64,000 nt of DNA from Tsuneonella mangrovi (GCF_002269345.1 NZ_CP022889.1:1116001-1180000), one strand, 5' to 3'. Shown: positions 38,361 through 47,998, counted from the stretch's first letter. Notes: generated by a model from the sequence alone, not told the origin. Numbers and translations: made by a program.

Positions 38361-40028
38361 ATGGTTTCAGACGATACGGTTTCCGCCGCCCGCCTGCTGG
38401 TCGATTGCCTGCGTGTGCAGGGTTGCGACCGCGTGTTCACCGTGCCGGGCGAGAGCTTCCTGCCGGTGCTCGACGCGCTGCACGATTGCGGCGACGTCGA
38501 TCTCGTCACTTGCCGGCAGGAGGGCGGAGCGGCGTTCATGGCCTGCGCCGACGGGGCGATGACCGGCAAGCCGGGCGTCGCGTTCGTCACCCGCGGCCCG
38601 GGTGCGACCAACGCCAGCATCGGGGTCCACGTCGCGCACCAGGATTCGCAACCGATGATCCTGTTCGTCGGCGACGTGGGCCGCGAAATGCGCGACCGCG
38701 AAGGGTTCCAGGAAGTCGATTTCTCTGCCTTCTTCGGCCCGATCAGCAAGTGGGCCGCGCGGATCGACGATGCGGCCCGGATCCCCGAATACGTCGCCCG
38801 CGCATGGTCCGTCGCGATTGCCGGGAGGCCCGGCCCGGTGGTGCTCGCATTGCCCGAAGATATGCTGTCGGACATGGTTTCGGCCATGCCGCGCCCGCCG
38901 GTCTCTCGCCCAGCCCAGCCGCTGTGCCCCGATGCGATGCAGGCACTCGATGCGATGATCGCCGACGCCGCCAGCCCGATCGCCATCATCGGCGGCGCGG
39001 GCTGGAATGCCAAGGCGCGCGACCACTTCGCCGAATGGGCCGAGCGGCTCGGTCTGCCGGTGGCGACCGCGTTCCGGCGGCAGGACGCAATCCCGCCCTC
39101 GAGCCCGGTCTATGCCGGCAACCTCGGCTACGGTCCCAACCCCAAGCTGCTGGACAGGGTGCGTAATGCCGACCTGGTGATCGCGGTCGGTGCGCGGCTG
39201 GGGGAAGCGACCACCGACGGCTACACGATCCCGACGCCGGATCATCCGGGCCAGCTGCTGGTCCACATCCATCCCGATCCGGAGGAACTGGGCCGGGTCT
39301 ATCGCACCGATCTCGCGATCTGCGCGGACATGGCCGAATTCGCCGAAAGCGCCGCGCTGTGGGCCGATGGCAGCCTGATCCCGTTCGATGCCGGGGCCGA
39401 GGCGCACGCCGAATGGGAGGAGTGGGCCACCCCCAAGCCTGCCGATTTCGCGCTCGACCTCGCCAGCTGCGTCGGCTTCATGCGCGAGACCCTGCCAAGC
39501 GATGCGATCGTGTGCAACGGCGCAGGCAACTTCTCGGGCTGGTGGCACCGCTATTGGCGGTACGACGGGTTCCCGACCCAGCTCGCCCCCACCGCCGGGG
39601 CGATGGGCTACGGCGTGCCCGCAGCCGTCGCCGCCGCGCGACGGTTCCCCGAGCGCACCGTGGTCGCGCTCGCGGGAGACGGCGATTTCCTGATGAACGG
39701 GCAGGAACTGGCGACCGCAATCCAGCACGGCTGCGACATGCTGGTGATCCTCGTCGACAACGGAGCCTACGGTACGATCCGGATGCACCAGGAGCGCGAA
39801 TTCCCGGGACGAGTCTCGGGCACCGAACTGGCCAATCCGGACTTCGCCGCGCTTGCCCGTGCCTATGGCTGCTGGGCCGAACGGATCGAGACGACCGAAG
39901 CGTTCGAGGCAGCACTGACCGATGCGAAGGGACGCATCGGGGTGCGCCTGCTGCACTGCGTGATCGAGGTCGAACAGCTCGCCGCGAGCGGTGCGACCGT
40001 CTCCGGCTTGCGCGCGAGGAAGCGTTAG
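38361..40028 (+). CDS. thiamine diphosphate-dependent enzyme, acetolactate synthase-like
   Basis: It has 555 residues in the three-domain POX/IlvB fold. The PYR domain has Glu54 (CRQEGGAAFMA), which activates ThDP. The central domain has IAIIGGAGW. The PP domain has the ThDP site GDGDFLMNGQEL...VDNGAYGTIR. The Phe and Trp residues for acetolactate synthesis cannot be assigned, so the reaction (2-oxo acid decarboxylation or condensation) is open. It is not next to ilvN or ilvC, which argues against the biosynthetic enzyme. Start ATG at 38361, rather than an upstream frame that begins mid-spacer. Confidence 0.88.
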   Translation: MVSDDTVSAARLLVDCLRVQGCDRVFTVPGESFLPVLDALHDCGDVDLVTCRQEGGAAFMACADGAMTGKPGVAFVTRGPGATNASIGVHVAHQDSQPMILFVGDVGREMRDREGFQEVDFSAFFGPISKWAARIDDAARIPEYVARAWSVAIAGRPGPVVLALPEDMLSDMVSAMPRPPVSRPAQPLCPDAMQALDAMIADAASPIAIIGGAGWNAKARDHFAEWAERLGLPVATAFRRQDAIPPSSPVYAGNLGYGPNPKLLDRVRNADLVIAVGARLGEATTDGYTIPTPDHPGQLLVHIHPDPEELGRVYRTDLAICADMAEFAESAALWADGSLIPFDAGAEAHAEWEEWATPKPADFALDLASCVGFMRETLPSDAIVCNGAGNFSGWWHRYWRYDGFPTQLAPTAGAMGYGVPAAVAAARRFPERTVVALAGDGDFLMNGQELATAIQHGCDMLVILVDNGAYGTIRMHQEREFPGRVSGTELANPDFAALARAYGCWAERIETTEAFEAALTDAKGRIGVRLLHCVIEVEQLAASGATVSGLRARKR

Positions 40029-40036
40029 GCCGCGGC

Positions 40037-40447
40037 TTACGCCTGCGAGAGCTTGAGGATGTAGTCCCACTCCTTCGGAGTGATCTCCGCAACCGACAGC
40101 CGCGAGAGCTTGATCAGCTCGATCTCGGCCAGCTTGGGATCGGCCTTGATTTCCTTGAGCGTCACCGGGCGCGGCAGCTTCTCGACCGGCTTGACCTTGA
40201 CCGCCGCCCACTTGCCTTCCGGGTCGGTCGGATCGGTGATCCCGGCGACCGAAATCTCAACGATCCCGACGATTTCCTTGCCGATATTCGAGTGGTAAAA
40301 GAACGCCTTGTCGCCCACTTCCATCGCCGCGAGGTTGTTGCGCGCGCGGTAATTGCGGACCCCGTCCCAGGTCCCTTCCTGTTCCGCGACGAGGTCGTCC
40401 CAGCTGTAGGCATCGGGTTCGGACTTCATCAACCAGTAGCGCGGCAC
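40037..40447 (-). CDS. EVE domain-containing protein
   Basis: It has 136 residues, all one EVE (PUA-like) domain: start PRYWLMKSEPDAYSWDDL, then GVRNYRARNNLAAMEVGDKAFFYHSN and a WAAVKV strand. EVE proteins bind modified bases in DNA or RNA, and some accompany restriction systems. As a stand-alone gene this is the common housekeeping kind. The GTG start at 40447 is set by the conserved N-terminus. It is convergent with the ThDP gene (8-base gap). Confidence 0.92.
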   Translation of the reverse strand: MPRYWLMKSEPDAYSWDDLVAEQEGTWDGVRNYRARNNLAAMEVGDKAFFYHSNIGKEIVGIVEISVAGITDPTDPEGKWAAVKVKPVEKLPRPVTLKEIKADPKLAEIELIKLSRLSVAEITPKEWDYILKLSQA

Positions 40448-40587
40448 ACATAACTCCCGGGGTCTGAGCGACCGCAGGAAAGTAATCCTACGCAGGCCGC
40501 TTAACACTATTTTCAAACACTTTGCGCGATAAGGCACCGATTAACAGCGAACAAGGGTCCGTCGCACAGCAATCGATTTGGGGAAGC

Positions 40588-42264
40588 ATGGCTCAGGCGA
40601 GCGACACCGAGGACAACAGGATGGCGCGTGCAGAGCGTGACCTTGTCGCGCTCGGGATCGCTGTTGCCGCAATCCTGCTGTTTGTCGGCACTGGCGGCCT
40701 GGTTTTGCCGCAAGTGGTTCGTGCCTGGGCCGGCCACGGAACCGGCCCCGCACCGGTGCTGGTCTCCACATTGCTGCTCAACATTGCCCTGGTGATCTTC
40801 GCGTGGCGGCGATACTCCGAGCTGACTCTCGAGATTGCCGAGCGTCGCAAGGCGGAAGCTCTCGCGCGCCAACTGGCCGAAATCGATCCGCTGACCGACA
40901 CGCTCAACCGTCGCTCGATCACGTCCGCTTCTGAAGGCCTGCTCGAGCGCACGCGCAATGACGGTCGAGCGCTGGCGGTGATCGTGGTCGATCTCGACAA
41001 CTTCAAGATGATCAACGACCTCAACGGTCACAAGGCCGGCGATACCCTGCTGCGGACCGTGGCCGAACGCATCACCGGCCTGCTGCCGAAGGGTTCGCTG
41101 CTGGCGCGATTGGGCGGCGACGAGTTTGTCTGTATCGTTCCATTCGACGTGAATGCCGCGGAACGCATCGATCATTTGGCGGCACGGCTGATCAATCGTG
41201 TGGCGATGCCGGTGCCCTGCGATGGGCTGCAGGTGGAAGTAACAGTTTCGCTGGGGATTTCCGTCAATCGGGGCGATCACGCAAACGGCCCTGAAACCGA
41301 CGTGATCGAAGACCTGATCCACCGCGCCGATATCGCGATGTATCATGCCAAGAAGCAGGGCAAGAACCGCTACTTCTGGTTCGAGCAGTCGATGGAAAAC
41401 GACCTGCGGCTGCGTGTCGAACTCGAAACCGGCATTCGCAAGGGGATCGCGAACGGAGAGTTCGTTCCGTATTACGAGCAGCAGGTCGACCTCGAAACCG
41501 GCGAGATCGGCGGATTCGAAATGCTCGCACGCTGGCATTCGCCCACGCTCGGCCTCGTGATGCCCGACGTGTTCATCCCGATCGCCGAGGAAATCGGCGT
41601 GATTGCGGAGCTCAGCGAAGGGCTGATCGACCAGGCGTTGCAGGATGCCCGGGAATGGGATCCGAAGCTTTCGCTGTCGGTCAATATCTCGCCGGTCCAA
41701 CTGCGTGATCCGTGGTTTTCGCAGAAGTTGCTCAAGCTGCTGGTCAAGCACAGTTTCCCGCCACAACGGCTGGACATCGAAATCACCGAATCGTGCCTGC
41801 ATGAGAATATCGGGGTGGTTCGCTCGATGATCACCAGCCTCAAGAACCAGGGTGTGACGATCAGCCTCGACGACTTCGGAACCGGGTATTCGAGCCTCGA
41901 ACAGCTGCGCACGCTGCCGTTCGACCGGCTCAAGATCGATCGCAGCTTCGTGAGCGAACTGAGCGAAGCGGGCGCCAGCAACAAGATCGTTCGGGCAATC
42001 GTTTCACTGGGTGACGGGCTCGATATGCCGCTCACCGCAGAGGGAATCGAGGATGACCAGATCCTCGCCGCGCTCAAGGAAATGGGGCATCTCAAGGGCC
42101 AGGGGTATCACTATGGGCGGCCCGAACCGGTCGAGTTGCTGCGCAAGCGGCTGGCTTCGGCCAACCTGCTGCGATCTTCAAACGCCATGCCCGAAGCCGC
42201 CGACAGCGAACCGGCGGGAGAGGAACCCGCGCAAGTTCGCGACCAGCGACGCAACGCCGGCTGA
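40588..42264 (+). CDS. membrane GGDEF-EAL protein (cyclic di-GMP turnover)
   Basis: It has 558 residues: two N-terminal membrane helices (about 20-42 and 56-74), a short linker helix, GGDEF domain (about 98-265, intact GGDEF at 176-180, no RxxD inhibitory site before it) and EAL domain (about 275-530). The EAL signature reads EML (311-313). Other catalytic residues are present (Asn366 in SVNIS, Glu401, Asp428-Asp429 in LDDFGTG, Lys449, the Glu of AEGIED and the Gln of GQGYHYGRP). Both activities are therefore plausible, with phosphodiesterase likely. A Pro/Glu tail follows. ATG at 40588 with GGGGA upstream. Confidence 0.92.
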   Translation: MAQASDTEDNRMARAERDLVALGIAVAAILLFVGTGGLVLPQVVRAWAGHGTGPAPVLVSTLLLNIALVIFAWRRYSELTLEIAERRKAEALARQLAEIDPLTDTLNRRSITSASEGLLERTRNDGRALAVIVVDLDNFKMINDLNGHKAGDTLLRTVAERITGLLPKGSLLARLGGDEFVCIVPFDVNAAERIDHLAARLINRVAMPVPCDGLQVEVTVSLGISVNRGDHANGPETDVIEDLIHRADIAMYHAKKQGKNRYFWFEQSMENDLRLRVELETGIRKGIANGEFVPYYEQQVDLETGEIGGFEMLARWHSPTLGLVMPDVFIPIAEEIGVIAELSEGLIDQALQDAREWDPKLSLSVNISPVQLRDPWFSQKLLKLLVKHSFPPQRLDIEITESCLHENIGVVRSMITSLKNQGVTISLDDFGTGYSSLEQLRTLPFDRLKIDRSFVSELSEAGASNKIVRAIVSLGDGLDMPLTAEGIEDDQILAALKEMGHLKGQGYHYGRPEPVELLRKRLASANLLRSSNAMPEAADSEPAGEEPAQVRDQRRNAG

Positions 42265-42315
42265 TCGCGCCGCCACTGGACGTTCGCCCGGTGCGCGCAT
42301 AGATGCGCTTGCACC

Positions 42316-43128
42316 ATGCGCGTCCCCTTCACCAAGATGCACGGCCTCGGCAACGACTTCGTCGTGCTCGATGCGCGCGCCGAGCCGCTGCCGCCAATCG
42401 ACAGGGCAATGGCACGTGCGCTGGCGGACCGGCGGATCGGGATCGGTTGCGACCAGCTGATCCTGCTCGAAGGGTCGGACTGCGCCGATTTCCGGATGCG
42501 GATCTTCAACGCCGACGGCGGCGAGGTCGAGGCCTGCGGCAACGCCAGCCGCGCGATTGCGCTGCTCCATGGCGCGAAGGCACAGGTCGAGACCAGCGGC
42601 GGGACGATCACCGTCGAGCCGATGGACGGCGGCGCACGGATCGACATGGGCACTCCGCGGTTCGGGTGGGAGGAAATCCCGCTCGCCTACGCGATGGACA
42701 CGCTGTCGATGCCGGTCGGCTGGGAAGGACTGGAAGGCCCTGCCGCGGTCAACGTCGGCAATCCGCACGTGATTTTTTTCGTCGAAGATACCGGCATCGT
42801 GCCGCTCGACCGGCTGGGGCCGCTGATCGAGCGCGATGCGCTGTTTCCCGAGCGGGTCAACGTCAACGTCGCCCACGTCGCCGGTCCGGAAACGATAGAC
42901 CTGCGGGTGTGGGAGCGCGGTGCGGGCCTCACGCGCGCGTGCGGCACCGGGGCGTGCGCCACCGCGGTCGCGGCGATGCGGCGCGGCCTGGTGAGCGGGC
43001 GCAAGGTTGCCGTGAACCTGCCCGGCGGTACGCTCGACATCGAATGGACTTCGGGCGATCGCATTCTGATGACCGGCCCCGCCGCAACCAGCTTCACCGG
43101 CAGCTTCGAATGGAGCGACTACGCGTGA
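42316..43128 (+). CDS. dapF: diaminopimelate epimerase
   Basis: Converts LL- to meso-DAP for lysine and peptidoglycan. It has 270 residues with the two catalytic cysteines: Cys74 in NADGGEVEACGNASR and Cys209 in TRACGTGACAT. Its stop overlaps the GTG start of mtaB, opening a run of four overlapping genes. Confidence 0.97.
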   Translation: MRVPFTKMHGLGNDFVVLDARAEPLPPIDRAMARALADRRIGIGCDQLILLEGSDCADFRMRIFNADGGEVEACGNASRAIALLHGAKAQVETSGGTITVEPMDGGARIDMGTPRFGWEEIPLAYAMDTLSMPVGWEGLEGPAAVNVGNPHVIFFVEDTGIVPLDRLGPLIERDALFPERVNVNVAHVAGPETIDLRVWERGAGLTRACGTGACATAVAAMRRGLVSGRKVAVNLPGGTLDIEWTSGDRILMTGPAATSFTGSFEWSDYA

Positions 43129-44300
43129 GCGCAGAAGTCATTTCGCTCGGTTGCCGCCTGAATATCTCCGAAAGCGAACGCATCCGCGCGCTTCTGGCGA
43201 GCGAGCCGCGCGAGACGGTAGTGGTCAATTCGTGCGCGGTCACCAGCGAAGCGGTGCGCCAGACCCGCCAGGCAATCCGCCGCGCCCGGCGAGAGCGCCC
43301 CGATGCCCGCCTGCTGGTGACAGGGTGCGCCGCCGAGATCGAACGCGAGCAGCTCGCCTCGATGCCCGAAGTCGATGGTCTGGTGCCCAACGCAGCCAAG
43401 CTCGACGCGCGGGCGTGGAATGCCCCGACGGATCATCCGGAGGTCATCCCGCAGCACAGCCGCGCGTTCATCGCAGTGCAGAACGGGTGCGACCATGCCT
43501 GCACTTTCTGCGTGATCCCGCAGGGGCGCGGCGCCAGCCGGTCGCTGGCTATCGCCGAAGTGCTGAACCTGGTCGAACATGACCTGTCGTTCGGCGCGCG
43601 CGAAGCGGTGCTGACCGGGGTCGATCTGACCAGTTGGGGCCACGACCTGCCGAATGATCCGCGACTGGGTAAACTGGTGCAGGCGATCCTCGATGAGTTC
43701 CCGCAGCTTTCCCGGCTGCGCCTGTCCTCGCTCGACGGGATCGAGATCGATCCACTGCTCGAGGACTTGCTGGCGAGCGAGCCGCGGGTGATGCCGCACG
43801 TGCACCTCTCGCTCCAGCACGGGCACGATCTGATCCTCAAGCGGATGAAGCGCCGCCACTTGCGCGCCGACGCGGTCGCGCTGGTCGAGCGGCTCAAGGC
43901 GCGCCGACCGGAAATCGCCATCGGCGCGGACCTGATCGCCGGGTTCCCGACCGAGACCGACGAACATCACGCGGCGAATCTCTCGATCGTGCGCGAACTC
44001 GGGATCGTCCACGGGCACGTGTTCCCTTACTCCCCGCGCCCCGGCACCCCTGCCGCGCGGATGCCGCAGGTCGACCGGCAAGTGATCAAGGCGCGTGCCG
44101 CTCAGCTTCGCGCGGCGGTGCGCGACGTGCGCGCGGCATGGCTCGCCGCCAAGCTCAGCCAGCCGCTCGAAGTGCTTGCCGAACGCGACGGATGCGGCCA
44201 TGCGCCTGACTTCGCCCGGGTCCGCCTGCCAAACGGCGTCGCGCCCGGAACCATCGCAACCGTCACTCCCACCGCAATCGAGGAAGGCCTGCTGGCATGA
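43125..44300 (+). CDS. mtaB: tRNA t6A37 methylthiotransferase MtaB
   Basis: Radical-SAM enzyme that converts t6A37 to ms2t6A in ANN-decoding tRNAs. It has 391 residues: an N-terminal MTTase domain with cluster ligands Cys10, Cys37 and Cys68, and a radical SAM core with Cys122-x3-Cys126-x2-Cys129 (GCDHACTFCVIPQGRG). A TRAM-like C-terminus is short or weak. The GTG at 43125 overlaps the dapF stop. The MtaB rather than MiaB assignment is by overall pattern and length. Confidence 0.9.
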   Translation: MSAEVISLGCRLNISESERIRALLASEPRETVVVNSCAVTSEAVRQTRQAIRRARRERPDARLLVTGCAAEIEREQLASMPEVDGLVPNAAKLDARAWNAPTDHPEVIPQHSRAFIAVQNGCDHACTFCVIPQGRGASRSLAIAEVLNLVEHDLSFGAREAVLTGVDLTSWGHDLPNDPRLGKLVQAILDEFPQLSRLRLSSLDGIEIDPLLEDLLASEPRVMPHVHLSLQHGHDLILKRMKRRHLRADAVALVERLKARRPEIAIGADLIAGFPTETDEHHAANLSIVRELGIVHGHVFPYSPRPGTPAARMPQVDRQVIKARAAQLRAAVRDVRAAWLAAKLSQPLEVLAERDGCGHAPDFARVRLPNGVAPGTIATVTPTAIEEGLLA

Positions 44301-45220
44301 GCGAACCGAGCTGGACCGAGCGCGTGTTCGGCGGCTTCCGCAAGACCTCCGAACGGCTGTCGAGCAACCTCACCGGGGTTGTCGGCACGGCAAAGCTCGA
44401 CGACGCGACGCTCGATGATGTCGAAGATGCGCTGATCGTTTCCGACCTCGGCCCGGCTGCCGCGCGCCGCATCCGCGACCGGCTGGCGGAAAAGCGTTTC
44501 GGGCTCAACATCACCGAACAGGAATTGAAGGAAGCAGTCGCCGAGGAAATCGCCGCGATCCTGCGCCCGGTGGCCAAGCCGCTCGAGATCGTTGCCTTCC
44601 CGCGCCCGCAGGTGATCCTGGTGATCGGGGTCAACGGCAGCGGCAAGACGACCACCATCGCCAAGCTCGCGCACTGGCTGCAGGAAGACGACTACGGCGT
44701 GATGCTGGCAGCGGGCGATACCTTCCGCGCTGCCGCGATCGGCCAGCTGGCGACCTGGGCGGAGCGGATCGGCGCACCGATCGTGCGCGGCCCCGAAGGC
44801 GGCGACCCGGCAAGCATCGTGTTCGACGGGGTCAAGGCCGCAACCGAGCAGGGCATCGACGCGCTGATCGTCGACACCGCCGGGCGCCTGCAGAACAAGC
44901 GCGAGCTGATGGAAGAGCTCGCCAAGATCCGCCGCGTGCTCGGCCGCCTCAACCCCGAAGCGCCGCACGACGTGATCCTGGTTCTCGATGCGACCAATGG
45001 GCAGAATGCGCTTAGCCAGATCGAGATATTCAAGGAGGTTGCAGGTGTGACCGGGCTGATCATGACCAAGCTCGACGGCACTGCGCGCGGCGGCGTGCTG
45101 GTGGCTGCAGCAGAGCAGTTCGGGCTGCCGATCCACGCGATCGGGGTGGGCGAAAAGCTCGACGACCTGCGCCCGTTCGACCCCGACCTTGTCGCGCGCG
45201 TGATTGCGGGAGTGGCCTGA
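44297..45220 (+). CDS. ftsY: signal recognition particle receptor FtsY
   Basis: SRP receptor GTPase targeting nascent membrane proteins. It has 307 residues: NG domain with P-loop GVNGSGKTT (111-119), DTAGR, and TKLDGTARGG near the C-terminus. The acidic A domain of E. coli is absent, as usual in alphaproteobacteria. It overlaps mtaB by four bases and yciB by one. Confidence 0.97.
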   Translation: MSEPSWTERVFGGFRKTSERLSSNLTGVVGTAKLDDATLDDVEDALIVSDLGPAAARRIRDRLAEKRFGLNITEQELKEAVAEEIAAILRPVAKPLEIVAFPRPQVILVIGVNGSGKTTTIAKLAHWLQEDDYGVMLAAGDTFRAAAIGQLATWAERIGAPIVRGPEGGDPASIVFDGVKAATEQGIDALIVDTAGRLQNKRELMEELAKIRRVLGRLNPEAPHDVILVLDATNGQNALSQIEIFKEVAGVTGLIMTKLDGTARGGVLVAAAEQFGLPIHAIGVGEKLDDLRPFDPDLVARVIAGVA

Positions 45221-45870
45221 TGAGCGAGCAGAACCCCCAGAAGAAGCCCTCCGGCTGGCTCAATGTCGCGGTCGACTACGGCCCATTGCTGGTGTTCCTC
45301 GGCGTGTACTGGTTCTACGCGCCGGCGGACAAGCAGGACATGGTCGGCGTGCTGTTCGCGGTGATCCGCAGCACCGGGGCGTTCATGGTCGCGGCGATCG
45401 TCGCGCTGGGCCTGTCGAAATGGCTCACCGGCAAGGTCTCGCGGATGCTGATGCTCTCGACGATCCTGATCGTCGGGTTCGGCGGGCTGACGATCCTGCT
45501 GCGCGACCCGGTCTACGTGCAGATCAAGCCGACGGTGCTTTACCTGTTCTTCGGCGTCGTGCTGCTGATCGGCTGGCTGCGCGGCAAGGCGCTGTTGCAG
45601 TGGCTGCTCGAGGCGGCGTTCGAAGGGCTGAGCGACGACGGCTGGCTCAAGCTTTCCCGCAACTGGGGCGCGTTCTTCCTGGTCCTCGCTGCGCTCAACC
45701 AGACGCTGGTCCACTTCCTCAGCTTCGGCGATTGGCTGTGGGCCAAGCTGTGGGTGTTCATGCCGCTGAGCTTCCTGTTCACCTTCAGCCAGATCCCGAT
45801 GCTGCTGCGCCACGGCTTGGGCGAGGAAGGCGTGGAGGAAGAGGAAACAACCCCGCCTCCGGTCAGCTAG
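45220..45870 (+). CDS. yciB: inner membrane-spanning protein YciB (IspZ/septation family)
   Basis: It has 216 residues with five or six membrane helices. Typical blocks are VDYGPLLVFLGVYWF at the start, then IKPTVLYLFFGVVLL and GWLKLSRNWGAFFL. YciB supports envelope integrity and septation in enterobacteria, and its precise role is unsettled. The start overlaps the ftsY stop. It ends with a Glu/Pro tail. Confidence 0.93.
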   Translation: MSEQNPQKKPSGWLNVAVDYGPLLVFLGVYWFYAPADKQDMVGVLFAVIRSTGAFMVAAIVALGLSKWLTGKVSRMLMLSTILIVGFGGLTILLRDPVYVQIKPTVLYLFFGVVLLIGWLRGKALLQWLLEAAFEGLSDDGWLKLSRNWGAFFLVLAALNQTLVHFLSFGDWLWAKLWVFMPLSFLFTFSQIPMLLRHGLGEEGVEEEETTPPPVS

Positions 45871-46007
45871 CTAGGTAGCGCCCGCAAGTTGATACGGCGC
45901 GTGACCGCAACGGGGTAGGAAGCGGACCTCTTTCCCTCAGTTGCTTGCACTATCGCAAGCTGCAGCTAACCTCTTTCAATTGCCTAGTTCCGCAACTTGG
46001 GGGGATC

Positions 46008-47726
46008 ATGATTTTTCGACGCTTGGCGACATTCGCACTCGGCGTGAGTGTGCTGGGTCTTTCTCCGTATCAGGCGGTGTCAGCAAGCGTCGCCAAGATT
46101 GATAGGGAGGCGCTGCTTCAGACTCAAACAGTGCCGCAAAGGGCGTGGCCAACTTCGGTTTTCGCTCCGCCAGCAGATGCGCTGCCGCCTTCCCACACCA
46201 TTGACGGCGAGCTGACGATCAAGGGAGAAGCCGCCGATCACTATACGCTGCTGCATGATCCCTATGACTACGACACCAATGTGCCGCAGACCCGAGATTT
46301 GCCCAAAGTAGGTGTTACGCTGGTGTCGAAAGGCAATGAGGTAATCCCGGTCCAGCGCGGCCCGATCCTCAATGGTGATCCCGCTTGGGACTGGATTTTT
46401 GAACCTGGGCGAGCGTGGGACAGTGCGAGCCGTCCCGGCATGACCTTCGTAGCGCTGCCGTTCGCGCTGATGCAGCACAATTCCAATTGCGAGCATAACG
46501 GGTTGGCACTGTTTGCAGTTGGCGCGGATGGCAAGGCGACACAGCTGGCCTATCAGATCGGTTCGGAGACATGCGAGTATCTCCAGTTCGATATGTGGGG
46601 TCTGGCCAAGGCGCAGTTTGCCGCCAAGCCGGTGCCTGAAAAGCTGGCAACGCTCACGGCCTACGCCAATGAAGTGGCGGCGCGGCTGCCGATACGGCCG
46701 ATTGCGGATCTGGGCGATGTAGCAAAGGGCTTCGGATCACCCAAAGAAGTCAAACCTGAATATTTGACGACCTTCGGCTTCGTTCACGATGGCGTGCTGT
46801 ACGCTGGTTCGTGCCCGACCCGCTATGGTCCCTATCCCTATTGCGAAGTGCTCGATATCCCGTCTTATTCTTGGGCTAAATCTATCGCCGGCGGGATCGG
46901 GTTGATGCGCCTGGAAATGCTCTTCCCTGGCGCAAAGGACGCGCTGGTGAGGGATTACGTGCCCGAATGCTCCGACCCCAAATGGGACGGCGTCACGTTC
47001 GAAAACCTGATCGATATGACGACCGGTCTTTTTAACTCACCGGGCAATCAGGACGATGACGAGGCCGATAGCCTCTTCCCCTTTCTCTTCGCCGAGACCC
47101 ATGCGGAGCATGTCCGCATGGCATGCACACTTTACCCGCGCAAACTCGCACCCGGAGTCCGAAGTGTGTATCACACAACTGACACCTATTTGCTCGGCAC
47201 GGCGATGACAGCCTTCCTCAAGGCACGTGGGTATAAGGACCCCGACTATTACCGCGCGCTGGTTGTACCCATTCTCAAGGCGATCGGGGTGAGCCCGCTG
47301 CTGCTCGATACGCGTCGGTCAAGCGACGATGTCCGCATGCCATTCAGCGGGTGGGGCCTGGTGCTCCACCGCAATGACGCAGCGCTGCTCGCGCAATTCT
47401 ATCAGCGCGATGGCACAATCGGCGGCGAGCAGATGCTTGATCTACCAATGCTTGCTTCGGCAATGCAGCGTGATCCGGCCAATACTGGGCTCAATATTTT
47501 CGACAGCAAGAATTGGCGCTATCAGCACTCGCTCTGGGCGCAGAATATCGGCGAGGTCATCGGCTGCTCACACGATGTTTGGGTGCCGTATTTTTCGGGC
47601 CATGGCGGCCTCAGCGATGTGATGTTTCCCAATGGTGATATCTATTTTCGCGTTGGCGACGGGTTCGATTATGACTGGCGACCGTCGGCAAAGGCGGCGA
47701 ATGAGGTTGGATCTCTCTGCAACTAG
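46008..47726 (+). CDS. secreted beta-lactamase-fold (penicillin-binding) hydrolase-like protein
   Basis: It has 572 residues. A signal peptide is likely (MIFRRLATFALGVSVLGLSPYQAVSA, cut about residue 26). An uncharacterised region of about 230 residues precedes the class C/esterase-type domain. Catalytic candidates are Ser288-x2-Lys291 (YSWAKS), a Tyr-based second motif (SVYHTTDTYLLG, about 385) and HGG near 525. The YxN motif is replaced by YHT, so activity is uncertain. GGGGG lies just before the ATG. Base composition is slightly less GC-rich than its neighbours. Function unknown; lactamase is not implied. Confidence 0.75.
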   Translation: MIFRRLATFALGVSVLGLSPYQAVSASVAKIDREALLQTQTVPQRAWPTSVFAPPADALPPSHTIDGELTIKGEAADHYTLLHDPYDYDTNVPQTRDLPKVGVTLVSKGNEVIPVQRGPILNGDPAWDWIFEPGRAWDSASRPGMTFVALPFALMQHNSNCEHNGLALFAVGADGKATQLAYQIGSETCEYLQFDMWGLAKAQFAAKPVPEKLATLTAYANEVAARLPIRPIADLGDVAKGFGSPKEVKPEYLTTFGFVHDGVLYAGSCPTRYGPYPYCEVLDIPSYSWAKSIAGGIGLMRLEMLFPGAKDALVRDYVPECSDPKWDGVTFENLIDMTTGLFNSPGNQDDDEADSLFPFLFAETHAEHVRMACTLYPRKLAPGVRSVYHTTDTYLLGTAMTAFLKARGYKDPDYYRALVVPILKAIGVSPLLLDTRRSSDDVRMPFSGWGLVLHRNDAALLAQFYQRDGTIGGEQMLDLPMLASAMQRDPANTGLNIFDSKNWRYQHSLWAQNIGEVIGCSHDVWVPYFSGHGGLSDVMFPNGDIYFRVGDGFDYDWRPSAKAANEVGSLCN

Positions 47727-47780
47727 CCACGTAGCTTGGGAGCAATCTGGCGATGCGAATGTCCGCAATCGGGTCGTTAG

Positions 47781-47918
47781 CAGCCGGTCTGCCATTCTGC
47801 TGTCAGTCGCAAGGTCCCGTCGGCGTGCAACCGGCCGCCCGAAGCGATTGCCGAACGTACAGACAAATTGCGCAAGACGGTGCTCAAGTGCCCAACCTGC
47901 GGGTTTGCCTGCGCCTAA
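47781..47918 (+). pseudogene. possible gene remnant with a C-terminal CxxC
   Basis: A 45-residue open stretch without a start codon, bounded upstream by a stop at 47778. Its end reads RTDKLRKTVLKCPTCGFACA, which looks like the zinc-ribbon end of a protein rather than random translation. No parent family recognised. It could be the relic of a degraded mobile gene. Confidence 0.25.
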
Positions 47919-47998
47919 AATAACCCTGTTTGCTCAGACGAAATTCACCTTCTTGCGATGTAATATCCTAATTGCTCGGAGTCTGGGAACTCGCGCCA

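Noticed and set aside
40037-40447. EVE protein as part of a restriction or defence system
   Set aside because: It stands alone among housekeeping genes, with no methyltransferase or nuclease nearby. The short stand-alone EVE form is common and not defensive by itself.
46008-47726. Calling the secreted protein a beta-lactamase
   Set aside because: Only SxxK and HGG are recognisable and the middle motif is altered. Most proteins of this fold are esterases or peptidases.
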